Origin: Rhodanobacter sp. A1T4
Lineage (GTDB): Bacteria; Pseudomonadota; Gammaproteobacteria; Xanthomonadales; Rhodanobacteraceae
Length of the DNA: 64,000 nt
Assembly: GCF_014207185.1 (NCBI RefSeq)
Contig: NZ_JACHCP010000008.1
Span: 62,001 to 126,000 of the forward strand
Direction of reading: 5' to 3'
Both the position numbers and the translations under genes were made by a program. The notes beneath the pieces were generated by a model, which saw only the letters and a list, made by a program, of their open reading frames with translations, had not been told where the DNA came from and ran no database searches. This document shows, in pieces, positions 1 through 8,614 of the stretch. Position 1 is the stretch's first letter; every line of letters begins with the position of its first letter.

Positions 1-1200
1 TTCACCGTCGTAGGGGAGAGTGCCATCCGGCAACTCGCGCTGTTCGGTGATGGTGCAGACGATATCGCGCCAGCCGTCGGCTTCATGCTTGGCGTTACCG
101 TTCCACTGGCTGTCGGTACGCCAGCCGTTCAATGCGCTGGAAAGCGCGTCCAGGCCAAGCCGCGCATCGGCAAGGATTTCCAACCCACCGCCCTTGAGCG
201 TGTCGTAGCCGTTGACGTTGAGCGTGATGATGTGGGCACCAGCAAACAGCGCGTTGGAGCCGGTAGTGAAATCCTGCAGCCGCGTGCCTACGGCGAGCAC
301 GACATCGGCATTGGCCAGTAAAGCATTGGCTGCGGTGGAGCCGCATACGCCGGCCGGCCCCAACTGCAGCGGATGATCCCAGGCCAGCGCGCCCTTGCCC
401 GCCTGCGTCTCGGCGACCGGGACGCCGTGGCTTTCGGCGAAGCTCAGCAATGACGCGCTGGCCTTGCTATAGAGCACACCTCCGCCGGCGATGAGCACGG
501 GACGCTTGGCTGCACGGAGGGCAGCTGTCGCAGCGGCAATTTCGTCAGGTGTTGCGGGCAACGCGCGGAATGCATGGATGCGCGGTGCGAAAAAACTTTC
601 CGGCCAGTCGTAGGCTTCGGTCTGCACGTCCTGCGGCAGCGCCAGCGTCACCGGACCGCACAGAGCTGGATCGGTCAGTACGCGCAGGGCACGCGGCAAC
701 GCGGTGAGCAGTTGCTCGGGCTTCACGATGCGATCGAAATAGCGCGATACCGGACGCAGGCAGTCGTTGACGCTGACCGTGCCATCGGAGAAATCTTCCA
801 GCTGCTGCAGAACCGGGTCGGGTGCGCGCGACACAAAGATGTCGCCGGGCAGCAATAAAACAGGGAGCCGATTGACGTGAGCCAACGCGGCCGACGTCAC
901 CAGATTGGTGGCGCCCGGTCCGATCGAGCTGGTGACCGCCATCATGCGGCGGCGCATGTGCGCCTTGGCAAAGGCGATGGCGGCATTGGCCATGCCTTGT
1001 TCGTTGTGCGCGCGATAAGTTGGCAGGACCTCGCGCTGCTGATGGAGTGCCTCGCCAAGCCCAGCGACGTTACCGTGGCCAAAGATCGCGAACACACCGC
1101 CGAACAACGATACGATCTGGCCATCGTCATCGCGTACCTGTTGCGCGGCGAGATAGCGTACGAGCGCCTGCGCCATGGTCAGTCGAACGGTGTCACTCAT
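1..1200 (-). CDS. iolD: IolD, 3D-(3,5/4)-trihydroxycyclohexane-1,2-dione hydrolase, 3' end cut by window edge
   Basis: Thiamine-diphosphate enzyme of myo-inositol catabolism; it opens the ring of trihydroxycyclohexane-1,2-dione to give 5-deoxy-glucuronate. About 400 codons are visible, starting at the ATG read from base 1200 back. The N-terminal part has the family hallmark FGHGNVAGLGEAL, followed by the TPP-enzyme Glu region (TSSIGPGATN) and the start of the central domain (LPATPDEIAAAT onward). The C-terminal cofactor-binding domain lies beyond base 1. The start codon overlaps the stop of the kinase gene upstream by ATGA, so the two are translationally coupled. Family identity is clear; that the rest of the gene is intact cannot be seen here. 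Confidence 0.93.
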   Translation of the reverse strand, partial: MSDTVRLTMAQALVRYLAAQQVRDDDGQIVSLFGGVFAIFGHGNVAGLGEALHQQREVLPTYRAHNEQGMANAAIAFAKAHMRRRMMAVTSSIGPGATNLVTSAALAHVNRLPVLLLPGDIFVSRAPDPVLQQLEDFSDGTVSVNDCLRPVSRYFDRIVKPEQLLTALPRALRVLTDPALCGPVTLALPQDVQTEAYDWPESFFAPRIHAFRALPATPDEIAAATAALRAAKRPVLIAGGGVLYSKASASLLSFAESHGVPVAETQAGKGALAWDHPLQLGPAGVCGSTAANALLANADVVLAVGTRLQDFTTGSNALFAGAHIITLNVNGYDTLKGGGLEILADARLGLDALSSALNGWRTDSQWNGNAKHEADGWRDIVCTITEQRELPDGTLPYDGE

Positions 1201-3170
1201 GCGGTGGCCTCCACCCCATGTGCCTTTTCAACCGAAGATGTGGATATCGCACGTTCTCCCCGAGACTGTCGCCACAACGCTGCCAGTTCGGCAAAGTTGT
1301 TGCTTGCCCGTTCGATCAGCGCAGCATCATCAATGTCACCGCGCAGCCAGGCACGTGCCGGCTCCACAAAAATGCTGCGGCCCACAGCAAAGCCACGGCA
1401 ACTGTGGCTGTGTGCGGCGGCGGCAAAGCCGGCGGCAAGTTCGGCAAACGGCGCGTTGAGGCCAAGCAGCAATACGCCGCGGCAGTGTGGATCGCGTTCG
1501 GCGATCAGCGCATCGAGCGCCGCCCAGTCCTGCGCCGGCAGTGGCGCCAGCTTCCACCACTCGGGGCGGATACCAAGGTTGTAGATGCGCTTGAGCGAAC
1601 GCAGCACACGCTCACCCTGGCTCACCTGCACAGCGGGATTGGCTGGCGGAATCACTTCCAGCAGCAGTTCATGGCCGCTGGCGCGGGTGGCCGCATAAAG
1701 CGCGTGCAGCTGGGTTTCCTGCTCCAACCGCTGTTCCGGCGTGCCATCGGGATCGAACGGCACCAGGCACTTGACCACCTGTTCGACCGGCCACTGGATC
1801 AGTTCACTGCCCAGCGCGCGGCCAGCCTCGAATTCAAGCGGCAGCGAACCAGGCAGTTCAACCGGGCGGCCAATCCACCAGCCGCGGCCGGTGGCGTCAT
1901 TGAGTGCATCCTGGCCATAGCGGCCGTCGCACAGCAAACCGATGCGCTGGGTCAGTTCCAGACTTTTCTCGGTGCGCGCCACAGCCTGCACCAACAACTG
2001 TTTCAGTTTGGGGATGCGTGACTCGTCGGTGCTCGACTCGTTCGCCAGCTCAAACAGCTGGCTGCGGTGATCGAACGCAAAAATGTGCAAATCGTCCCAG
2101 TGCGGTCGTGCCACGCTGACGCGATGCAGGTGGGCGAGTTGTTCATCGCGATCCGGCTGCTGCAGGCGTTCGGCGTGAGCTAGAAAATAGTCGAGTTCAG
2201 CTCGGCTCGGCATCGCTGGCGCGCAACCGTGACGAGACACCACGATCGCACCGCAGGCATTGGCATAGGCGCAGCAGCGTTCGATCGACTCATCGCGCAA
2301 CCAGCCCGAAAGAAAACCGGCGATAAAGGCATCCCCGGCTCCGAGTACGTTGAGTACGTCGACCTGCGCACCGCTGTAAGTCGGCGCGTCGTCAATAGCT
2401 ACAGGAATGGCCGCCTCGATCACGCTGCAACCCTGCGAACCGCGTTTCACCACCAGCGTGGCATTGCTCACTGCTCGCACAGCTTTCAATGCCGTAATCA
2501 AATCCTTACTGCCGCCGGCGATGTGGAATTCTTCTTCGGTACCGACGATCAGGTCGAACTGACTGAGTTCACCCTGCAGGTGCGCGGTGACGCCGTCATC
2601 GGCAATGAAACGGGTTTCGCCATCGCCGCGACTGGTCAGCCCCCATAACACCGGGCGATAGTCGATATCCAGCACGGTACGCACGCCGTGCTTGCGTGCG
2701 AAGCTCAGCGCCTTGCGGCTGGCAGCCAGCGTGCCGGGTGTGGACAGGTGCGTGCCGGTAATTGCCAGTGCCTTGCTTGAGGCAATGAAGCTGTCGTCGA
2801 TATCGTCTACCGACAACGCCATGTCGGCGCAGTTTTCGCGATAGAAAATCAACGGGAAGGTTTCGCGGTCCTTGATACCGAGCAGCACCATACCGGTCAG
2901 TCGGGCCGGGTCGACCACAACATGGCTGACGTCGCAGCCTTCCTTGCTCAAGGTCTCGGTGAGAAACCGCCCCATGTGGTCATTGCCCACGCGCGTCAGC
3001 ATCGCCGAGCGAAGCCCGAGTCGCGCCGCACCGAAGGCGGCGTTGCCGGAAGAGCCGCCAAGATATTTGGCAAAGCTGGAGGCATCCTCCAGACGCGCGC
3101 CGTGCTGTTGGGCATAGAGATCGACAGCGAGTCGACCCAGGCAAATCAAATCGTAGCGGTGTTCAGTCAT
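1197..3170 (-). CDS. iolC: Bifunctional 5-dehydro-2-deoxygluconokinase / DUF2090 aldolase (IolC-IolJ fusion)
   Basis: 657 residues, about twice the length of a lone IolC. Residues 1 to about 335 are a PfkB-type sugar kinase, with the first signature GGSSGNAAFGAARLG near residue 40 and the nucleotide/anion-hole motif LGAGDAFIAGF near residue 280. It should phosphorylate 5-dehydro-2-deoxygluconate. Residues about 355 to 640 match DUF2090, which is related to class I aldolases such as IolJ and probably cleaves the phosphorylated product to malonate semialdehyde and DHAP. The fusion occurs in other proteobacteria. It lies between the transporter genes and iolD and overlaps iolD by ATGA. No strong ribosome binding site precedes the ATG at 3170. 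Confidence 0.92.
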   Translation of the reverse strand: MTEHRYDLICLGRLAVDLYAQQHGARLEDASSFAKYLGGSSGNAAFGAARLGLRSAMLTRVGNDHMGRFLTETLSKEGCDVSHVVVDPARLTGMVLLGIKDRETFPLIFYRENCADMALSVDDIDDSFIASSKALAITGTHLSTPGTLAASRKALSFARKHGVRTVLDIDYRPVLWGLTSRGDGETRFIADDGVTAHLQGELSQFDLIVGTEEEFHIAGGSKDLITALKAVRAVSNATLVVKRGSQGCSVIEAAIPVAIDDAPTYSGAQVDVLNVLGAGDAFIAGFLSGWLRDESIERCCAYANACGAIVVSRHGCAPAMPSRAELDYFLAHAERLQQPDRDEQLAHLHRVSVARPHWDDLHIFAFDHRSQLFELANESSTDESRIPKLKQLLVQAVARTEKSLELTQRIGLLCDGRYGQDALNDATGRGWWIGRPVELPGSLPLEFEAGRALGSELIQWPVEQVVKCLVPFDPDGTPEQRLEQETQLHALYAATRASGHELLLEVIPPANPAVQVSQGERVLRSLKRIYNLGIRPEWWKLAPLPAQDWAALDALIAERDPHCRGVLLLGLNAPFAELAAGFAAAAHSHSCRGFAVGRSIFVEPARAWLRGDIDDAALIERASNNFAELAALWRQSRGERAISTSSVEKAHGVEATA

Positions 3171-3222
3171 GGTGCAAAAACTCGACGTGGCAATGGGGGA
3201 AGGGCAGTGCTACTTGAACTAC

Positions 3223-4041
3223 TCAGGCGGCCTGACGGCCCTCAAGCTCGTCGACCAGGCTCTGGATCTCGGTGCCGCCTGCCATCATGTCGAGCACTTC
3301 CTCCTTGCTGATGTCGCTCTTGGCGAAGGTGCCCATCGACTGTCCGCGATTGAGCAGGGTGAAGCTGTCACCGATCGGGTATGCGTGATGCACGTTATGG
3401 GTGATGAAGATCACCGAGATGCCTCGCTCGCGCGCCTTGTGCACCAGCTTGAGCACGTTGCAACTCTGCTTGACACCCAGCGCTGCGGTCGGCTCATCGA
3501 GAATCAAGACTTTCGCGCCAAAATGGATCGCCCGCGCGATCGCCAGACATTGCCGTTCGCCGCCTGACATCGTGCCCACCGGCTGATGCGGCGAGCGCAC
3601 GTGGATGCCCATCTCGGCCAGCTTGTCGACGGCGGTACTGGCGGCGAGTTGCATGTCGAGCACAGGGATCATGCCGAACAACTTCTTGGTCGGTTCGCGA
3701 CCGGCAAAAAAATTGCGAGCCACGCTCATCAGCGGCACCAGCGCCAGATCCTGGTACACCGTGGCGATGCCGCAATCCAGCGCCTCACGCGGCGACTTGA
3801 AACTGACCTCGTTGCCTTCGACCAGATAGCGGCCTTCGCTGGGTTTATGTACCCCGGCCAGCGTCTTGATCAGCGTCGACTTGCCTGCACCGTTGTCGCC
3901 GAGCAGGCAATGCACTTCGCCACGACGCAAACGCAGCGTCACGTTCTTGAGCGAGATCACCGTGCCGAAGAATTTGCTGACGCCTTCCATCTGCAGGATG
4001 TAGTCGTCGCTACCGCTGGGAGTTTTCACTTGAGTGTCCAT
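3223..4041 (-). CDS. Sugar ABC transporter ATP-binding protein (single domain, FrcA-like)
   Basis: 272-residue cytoplasmic ATPase of a carbohydrate importer of the CUT2 class. Visible motifs are Walker [10 protein letters not shown] (residues 48-56), Q-loop YQD (96-98), signature MSGGERQ (158-164) and Walker B VLILDEP (178-184). Typical CUT2 ATPases such as RbsA have two ABC domains and about 500 residues. This one has a single domain, as in FrcA, so it should act as a homodimer. GAGGA lies about seven bases before the ATG. It is 10 bases after the permease gene and 52 bases before iolC, so inositol is the probable substrate; that is inferred from context. Confidence 0.92.
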   Translation of the reverse strand: MDTQVKTPSGSDDYILQMEGVSKFFGTVISLKNVTLRLRRGEVHCLLGDNGAGKSTLIKTLAGVHKPSEGRYLVEGNEVSFKSPREALDCGIATVYQDLALVPLMSVARNFFAGREPTKKLFGMIPVLDMQLAASTAVDKLAEMGIHVRSPHQPVGTMSGGERQCLAIARAIHFGAKVLILDEPTAALGVKQSCNVLKLVHKARERGISVIFITHNVHHAYPIGDSFTLLNRGQSMGTFAKSDISKEEVLDMMAGGTEIQSLVDELEGRQAA

Positions 4042-4051
4042 CAGTCGATCC

Positions 4052-5248
4052 TCACTTGCCGGTCGTTGCGCGCGAACGGATGTAATGGTTGAACAGCACC
4101 GCGAGCAACAGCATCGCGCCGAGCACCACGCGGTACCAATCAGAGTTGACGTTGGTATAGGAGATGCCGATCTGCACCACGCCGAAGATCAATGCGCCGA
4201 AGCAGGCGCCGAGAATCGAACCGTAGCCGCCGGTAAGCAGGGCACCGCCGATGACTGCGGCGATGATTGCCTCGAACTCTTTCTGCAGGCCTCGATCCGA
4301 CGCAGCGGAACCGACATCGGAAACCTGCAGTACCGCAAACAGACAGGCGCAGAAGGCGGTGAACACGAACAGGCTGATCTTGACCCGACGCACCGGCACG
4401 CCGACATTCTTGGCCGCGTTGGCATCACCACCGACGGTGAAGATCCAGTTGCCGAAACGTGTCTTGGACAATATGAAGCCAGCGGAGCAGGCCACCAGCG
4501 CCCACCAGAGCAGCACCTTGGGTAGGCCCGCGACGACGGGTTCCCCGCTAGGCAGTTTGTCGATCACACCAACCTGTGCCAGCCAGGCAAACAGCCCCTG
4601 CAGCGTGGTGCCCTGAAACAGCGCATGGGTCACCGGGTCCTGCGCGATCTTGTCGCCTACGCCGCTGACAATGGTGCTGCCGGCAAACTGGGTCGACAGC
4701 ACGATGGTGAGTCCGCGCAAAATAAACATGAAGGCGAGCGTGACAATAAAGCTGGGCAGCTTGGTACGCATCACCAGGTAGCCGTTCAACCAGCCCAGCG
4801 CCATGCATCCACCGAAGGCAAAGAGCACGGCCAGCCACATGGGCCAGCCGAAAAACATCGATGGCACGGCCAGCATCATGCCGGCAAAGCCGATCATCGA
4901 GCCCAGCGACAGATCGAACTCGCCGGCAATCATCAGCAGGCAGGCACCGACAGCGATGATGCCCAGGTAAGCAGCCACCTGCGACCAGTTCATGATGCCG
5001 TCGAGGTTGAACATGCCCGAGTCGCCGGCGAACACACCGAAGAACACGAAGACGAGAATGGTGGCTGCGATCGATCCTAGCTCGGGACGATTCAGCAGTG
5101 CACGCCATGGTGAGATGCGCCGCACGCGCTCATCACTCGGCGTAGCGGGGTTTGCGCCGGGTGGGGTGGTGTTCGGCTGCTTCAACGTGGCGTTCGACGG
5201 AAGGGTTTTGGCGAGGGTCATGGCCATATCGGAAGTCGTGGTACTCAT
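4052..5248 (-). CDS. Sugar ABC transporter permease (FrcC/RbsC-like)
   Basis: 398-residue inner-membrane permease of the BPD_transp_2 family (CUT2 class). A polar N-terminal stretch of about 55 residues precedes multiple hydrophobic segments, starting with the segment [18 protein letters not shown]. The characteristic [15 protein letters not shown] region lies in the first third, and a later segment reads [23 protein letters not shown] stands six bases upstream of the ATG at 5248. It sits between the binding protein and the ATPase genes and completes a three-component importer. Substrate assignment to myo-inositol comes from flanking iol genes, not from the sequence itself. Confidence 0.92.
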   Translation of the reverse strand: MSTTTSDMAMTLAKTLPSNATLKQPNTTPPGANPATPSDERVRRISPWRALLNRPELGSIAATILVFVFFGVFAGDSGMFNLDGIMNWSQVAAYLGIIAVGACLLMIAGEFDLSLGSMIGFAGMMLAVPSMFFGWPMWLAVLFAFGGCMALGWLNGYLVMRTKLPSFIVTLAFMFILRGLTIVLSTQFAGSTIVSGVGDKIAQDPVTHALFQGTTLQGLFAWLAQVGVIDKLPSGEPVVAGLPKVLLWWALVACSAGFILSKTRFGNWIFTVGGDANAAKNVGVPVRRVKISLFVFTAFCACLFAVLQVSDVGSAASDRGLQKEFEAIIAAVIGGALLTGGYGSILGACFGALIFGVVQIGISYTNVNSDWYRVVLGAMLLLAVLFNHYIRSRATTGK

Positions 5249-5287
5249 GAAATCTCCGGCGCTTGCGCGAGGGATGGTGTGTTGGCC

Positions 5288-5327
5288 GTTGACCGACCGA
5301 TCGCTGCAAGACGATCAGTCGGTCAAC
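5288..5327 (-). promoter_or_regulatory. Strong intercistronic hairpin after the binding-protein gene
   Basis: A 16-base stem (5288-5303 with 5312-5327) has one non-Watson-Crick position that can pair as G-U in RNA, and an 8-base loop. It begins six bases after the stop of the binding-protein gene and 40 bases before the permease start. There is no U-run behind it. Hairpins in this position usually protect the upstream mRNA from 3' exonucleases or partly terminate, so that binding protein is made in excess over the membrane parts. That role is inferred from position. Confidence 0.7.
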
Positions 5328-5332
5328 GCGCT

Positions 5333-6376
5333 TTAGCGGTACTGGCCGGCGTATTTCTCGACCGTGGCCACGTTGTCCTTGGTGACAAAGGCCGGGCCTG
5401 AACTGACGCCGTCGGCGTTGTAGACCGGCACCAGGCCATATTCCTTCAGGCGCATCTGGAACTTCGGATTGGCCTTCAGCGTGGCGATGATCTTGTCTTT
5501 GTCCGTCGTCTTGTCTTCATGCGCGATCACCACGGCGGCGATCGACATATAGCCCTGCAGGTACGGCTGCTGATCGATGGCGAAATTGATCGTGCCATCC
5601 TTGATCGCGTTGATGATGCCGGGCGACAGATCGAACGTGCCAAAATAGATTTTGCCGTTCAGATGCATCTGCTTCAGCGCCTGCACGGTTGGCTCGGCAG
5701 CGTTCGGGCCCAATGCAAGAATGGCCTGGGTCTTCGGATGGTTGCGCAGGTAGGCGGTGACCTTGCTATTGACCACGGTGGGGTCCATGCCGCTGTCGAT
5801 CATCGAGCTCTTGAAGTCGGCACCGATGGCGTCGGCAAAGCCCTTGCAGCGCTGGAACGAGGCCTGGTTGGTGGCGTAGTGGTTCACGCAGACGAAGGAC
5901 TTGATGCCCAGCGCCTTGGCGCGATCGCCGGCGGCTTTGCCTGCCGCGTATTCCGGCTGACCGATATGCATGATCGCACCGAGCTTTTTGCTTTCTTCGA
6001 TCGTGCCGGAGTTGAAGGTAACTGTCGGGATGCCCTTGGCAGTGATTTTTGCAGCGGGCTTGGACAGCACGTCATAGTCGGCGATGTCATACGCGACGCC
6101 GTCGTAATTGCGCGCGGCCGCCTGTTCCAGCAGACGCGCCATATCGGCCAGGTCGCCGTTGGGCGGATTGCGGTAATCGACCTGTACACCAAAGTCTTCA
6201 CCAGCCTGTTTCACCGAGTTCTTGATGGTGTTCCACCAGGAATCGGAATCGGCGCCGTGGCTGACCATGACATAGCGTTCATTTGCGTGTGGACCGTCGG
6301 CGGCCAGCAGTGTTGGCGTCAAGGTCATACCGGCCAGCAGGGTTGCCAGGCAGAGGGAAATTTTCCGAAGTTGCAT
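5333..6376 (-). CDS. Periplasmic sugar-binding protein of the ABC importer (Peripla_BP_4)
   Basis: 347 residues from the ATG at 6376, which has GGAGAG five bases upstream. A longer frame extends upstream, but only this start gives a proper signal peptide: MQLRKIS, a hydrophobic core, then TLLAADG with cleavage near AAD. The mature protein begins YVMVSHGADSDSWWNTIKNSVKQAG, typical of CUT2 binding proteins, and includes the hinge region IYFGTFDLSPGIINAI. It delivers substrate to the permease encoded downstream. The gene is divergent from the RpiR regulator, and the 232-base gap carries the predicted IolR operator. Inositol is the likely ligand by context. Confidence 0.92.
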   Translation of the reverse strand: MQLRKISLCLATLLAGMTLTPTLLAADGPHANERYVMVSHGADSDSWWNTIKNSVKQAGEDFGVQVDYRNPPNGDLADMARLLEQAAARNYDGVAYDIADYDVLSKPAAKITAKGIPTVTFNSGTIEESKKLGAIMHIGQPEYAAGKAAGDRAKALGIKSFVCVNHYATNQASFQRCKGFADAIGADFKSSMIDSGMDPTVVNSKVTAYLRNHPKTQAILALGPNAAEPTVQALKQMHLNGKIYFGTFDLSPGIINAIKDGTINFAIDQQPYLQGYMSIAAVVIAHEDKTTDKDKIIATLKANPKFQMRLKEYGLVPVYNADGVSSGPAFVTKDNVATVEKYAGQYR

Positions 6377-6501
6377 GCCACTCTCCAGTCGCTTGGGCCG
6401 GGTTTGCCGGCTCGGTTCAGATCGGGCCATGCCTGTTGACAGGCTGGGCGTTTCGAAGCTGGGACGAGGATGGACCCACTTTTTGCAATTTGCAATTTGC
6501 A

Positions 6502-6530
6502 TTGCACAATAAAAAAAACTGGAATAAATA
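6502..6530 (+). promoter_or_regulatory. Predicted sigma-70 promoter of the RpiR/iolG operon
   Basis: TTGCAC at 6502-6507 and TAAATA at 6525-6530 are separated by 17 bases that include a run of eight A residues. The spacing is ideal and the predicted transcript starts near 6537, about 70 bases before the chosen regulator start. The -10 box lies inside the GGAA-N6-TTCC palindrome, so a bound repressor would block RNA polymerase. Repeats of GCAATTT lie just upstream. Promoter assignment is by eye. Confidence 0.5.
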
Positions 6531-6534
6531 TTCC
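6521..6534. promoter_or_regulatory. Predicted IolR-type operator, GGAA-N6-TTCC
   Basis: The palindrome GGAATAAATATTCC fits exactly the GGAA-N6-TTCC pattern that I recall for the RpiR-family repressor IolR of Sinorhizobium meliloti. It lies between the divergent transporter and regulator genes and covers the -10 element of the predicted regulator promoter. It would allow one site to control both directions. No second copy was seen near the other iol genes. Confidence 0.65.
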
Positions 6535-6608
6535 ATTCGATGCATAACATGCGCCTCTCCGTCACATTTGCAGTGACCAACGCCACCGTAACGAATGGAC
6601 CCGAACGC

Positions 6609-7475
6609 ATGACCAAGAGCAGCGGTGTCGAACAGCTGATGCAACGAATTGCCGAGCAGTTCGATGCTTTGCCGCGGCAGCAGCAGAACGTGGCGCGTTA
6701 TGTCGAGGAACAGCGCGCCAACATCATGCTTCAGCGCGTCAACGAGGTCGCCGAAGGGGCCGGTGTGCATGCGTCGGCGGTGGTGCGTTTCGCGCAGCGC
6801 TTCGATTTTTCCGGTTACAGCGAGATGCAGGCCGTGTTCCGCAGCGAACACACGGCGCAAGTCGCACCGGCACGCAGCTACCAGCAGCGCATTCGCCGGG
6901 TGATCGAGGATGGGCCCGAACAGATGGAGCCGGCGCAGATGGCACTGCGTTTCATCGATGCCAGCCGGGCAGGGCTCGACGATCTGGCCGGCGAGTTCGA
7001 CGCGAAAAGCTTCGAGGACGCGGTGGATCTGCTGGTCAAGGCCGACACCATTTACGTGGTTGCCGTGCGCCGTGCTTTTTCCATCGCCAGCTATATCGCT
7101 TATGCCTTGCAGCACACGCACAAGCGGGTGTTGCTGGTGAACGGTCTGGGTGGCATGTATCGCGAGCAGATGCGCAGCATTGGCAAGAACGATGTGCTGA
7201 TCGCTATCAGCTTTCCTCCCTATGGAAAAGAAACGCTCTACTGCGCGCGCATAGCCAGCCAGCACAAGGCGAAGGTGTTGGCGATTACCGAAAGCGGTAT
7301 GGGGCCACTGGCCCGCCACGCTAGCGTATTGCTCAAAGTTCGCGAGGGTAGTGCCTTCGCCTTTCGCGCGCTAACCAGCACCATTTGCCTGTGCCAGGCG
7401 CTGTTTGTCGCGCTGGCTTACAAGCTCGAATTGACTGTTGAAGAAACCACACCCCCTGGAGAATACGATGATTGA
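6609..7475 (+). CDS. RpiR-family transcriptional regulator (HTH + SIS), IolR-like
   Basis: About 288 residues from the ATG at 6609; the frame stays open upstream to 6540, but the extra 23 residues do not look like the family. The N-terminal helix-turn-helix (about residues 1-77) contains MLQRVNEVAEGAGVHASAVVRFAQRFDFSGYSEMQ, the usual RpiR pattern. Residues about 110-250 are a SIS sugar-phosphate isomerase fold with DTIYVVAVRRAFSIASYIAYAL. It probably represses the inositol genes and is released by a phosphorylated intermediate. The stop overlaps the iolG start by 8 bases, so the two are cotranscribed and coupled. Confidence 0.9.
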   Translation: MTKSSGVEQLMQRIAEQFDALPRQQQNVARYVEEQRANIMLQRVNEVAEGAGVHASAVVRFAQRFDFSGYSEMQAVFRSEHTAQVAPARSYQQRIRRVIEDGPEQMEPAQMALRFIDASRAGLDDLAGEFDAKSFEDAVDLLVKADTIYVVAVRRAFSIASYIAYALQHTHKRVLLVNGLGGMYREQMRSIGKNDVLIAISFPPYGKETLYCARIASQHKAKVLAITESGMGPLARHASVLLKVREGSAFAFRALTSTICLCQALFVALAYKLELTVEETTPPGEYDD

Positions 7476-8460
7476 AGTAGCCGTTTTTGGTGCCGGCCGT
7501 ATCGGCAAGATCCATGCCGCCAACGTGAAGCGTCACCCGCAGGCAAAACTGAAATACGTGGTCGACACGCATGCGCCATCGGCCGACGCGCTGGCCGCCG
7601 AACTGGGCGCCAAGGTGGTGTCGGTGGAAGAGGCGTTGAATGATCCAGCCATCGGCGCCGTGGTGATCGGTTCCAGCACCGACACGCATGCCGACCTGAT
7701 CCTGCGCTCTGCGGCCGCAGGCAAGGCGATCTTCTGCGAGAAGCCGGTCGATCTCGACGTGCAGCGCGCGCGCGAGTGCGAAACTGCGGTAAAGAAAGCC
7801 GGCGTAGTCTGCATGGTCGGTTTCCAGCGCCGCTTCGATCCGACGTTTGCTGCGCTGAAAGCGCGCCTGGAAGCTGGCGAGATCGGCGATGCCGAGATGT
7901 TGGTGATCACCAGCCGCGATCCGGCGCCACCGCCGGTGTCCTACATCGAGCGCTCCGGTGGCGTGTTCAAGGACATGTTGATCCATGACTTCGACATCTT
8001 CCGCTGGATTCTCGGTGGTGAGGCGGTAAGCGTGTATGCCACTGGTGGAAGCTTGGGCTTTCCCGAAGTAGCTGCGGCCGGCGATATCACGCAGGCCACC
8101 GTCACCATCCGCACCAGAAGCGGCGGTCTGTGCCAGATCAACACGTCACGCCGGGCCGCCTACGGCTACGACCAGCGCTTCGAAGTACTGGGCAGCAAGG
8201 GCTTGCTGCAGGCCGGCAACGTGCGTCCGACCCAGGTGGTGGCATGGGGTGAGCAGTCGATCAGCACCGACAAGCCGGAGCACTTTTTTCTCGAGCGCTA
8301 CCGCGATGCATATGCGCTGGAAATCGCGCATTTCTTCGATGCCCTGAGCAATGGCACACCGGTGCGCACCACGATTGCCGACGGCATCAAGTCGCTGGAA
8401 CTGGCCGAGCTGGCGACGCGGTCATGGAAGGAAGGCAAGGTGCTGGACTGCTCCATATAA
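7468..8460 (+). CDS. iolG: Inositol 2-dehydrogenase, Gfo/Idh/MocA family
   Basis: 330 residues from the ATG at 7468, preceded by CTGGAG. It should oxidise myo-inositol to scyllo-inosose with NAD+, the first step of the pathway. The Rossmann motif is VFGAGRIGKIHAANV at residues 5-19. The catalytic Lys is in FCEKPVD near residue 92, and the Asp/His pair is in LIHDFDIFRW near residue 174. Length matches the family. It follows the regulator with an 8-base overlap and precedes a second oxidoreductase of the same family. The full set of active-site motifs and the iol context make IolG the best call. Confidence 0.92.
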   Translation: MIEVAVFGAGRIGKIHAANVKRHPQAKLKYVVDTHAPSADALAAELGAKVVSVEEALNDPAIGAVVIGSSTDTHADLILRSAAAGKAIFCEKPVDLDVQRARECETAVKKAGVVCMVGFQRRFDPTFAALKARLEAGEIGDAEMLVITSRDPAPPPVSYIERSGGVFKDMLIHDFDIFRWILGGEAVSVYATGGSLGFPEVAAAGDITQATVTIRTRSGGLCQINTSRRAAYGYDQRFEVLGSKGLLQAGNVRPTQVVAWGEQSISTDKPEHFFLERYRDAYALEIAHFFDALSNGTPVRTTIADGIKSLELAELATRSWKEGKVLDCSI

Positions 8461-8484
8461 GCGTGTGAGCGGGCATCAGGAAGT

Positions 8485-8509
8485 GAGGAATCCCGGAAGG
8501 TGATTCCTC
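8485..8509 (+). promoter_or_regulatory. Hairpin between iolG and the second oxidoreductase
   Basis: GAGGAATC (8485-8492) and GATTCCTC (8502-8509) pair perfectly around a 9-base loop. It lies 24 bases after the iolG stop and about 105 bases before the next start. No U-tract follows, so it is more likely an mRNA-stability or processing element than a terminator. Confidence 0.5.
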
Positions 8510-8614
8510 GCGGTCGCGCATCGAGCGTTCCCACGACGGGTGCCTTTGCATGACGATCAAAAATCGCGGGCGCGCTTGCCTGCTCTTCATCGACATATCT
8601 CATCGAGTTCCCGC

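Noticed and set aside
6417-7319. 300-codon minus-strand frame opposite the RpiR gene
   Set aside because: It overlaps the binding-protein leader and the intergenic operator, and its product shows no domain; the plus-strand RpiR protein has clear HTH and SIS motifs.
8495-8507. A second GGAA...TTCC sequence near iolG
   Set aside because: The spacer is five bases, not six, and it is part of the hairpin stem and loop at 8485-8509; it is probably not an IolR site.
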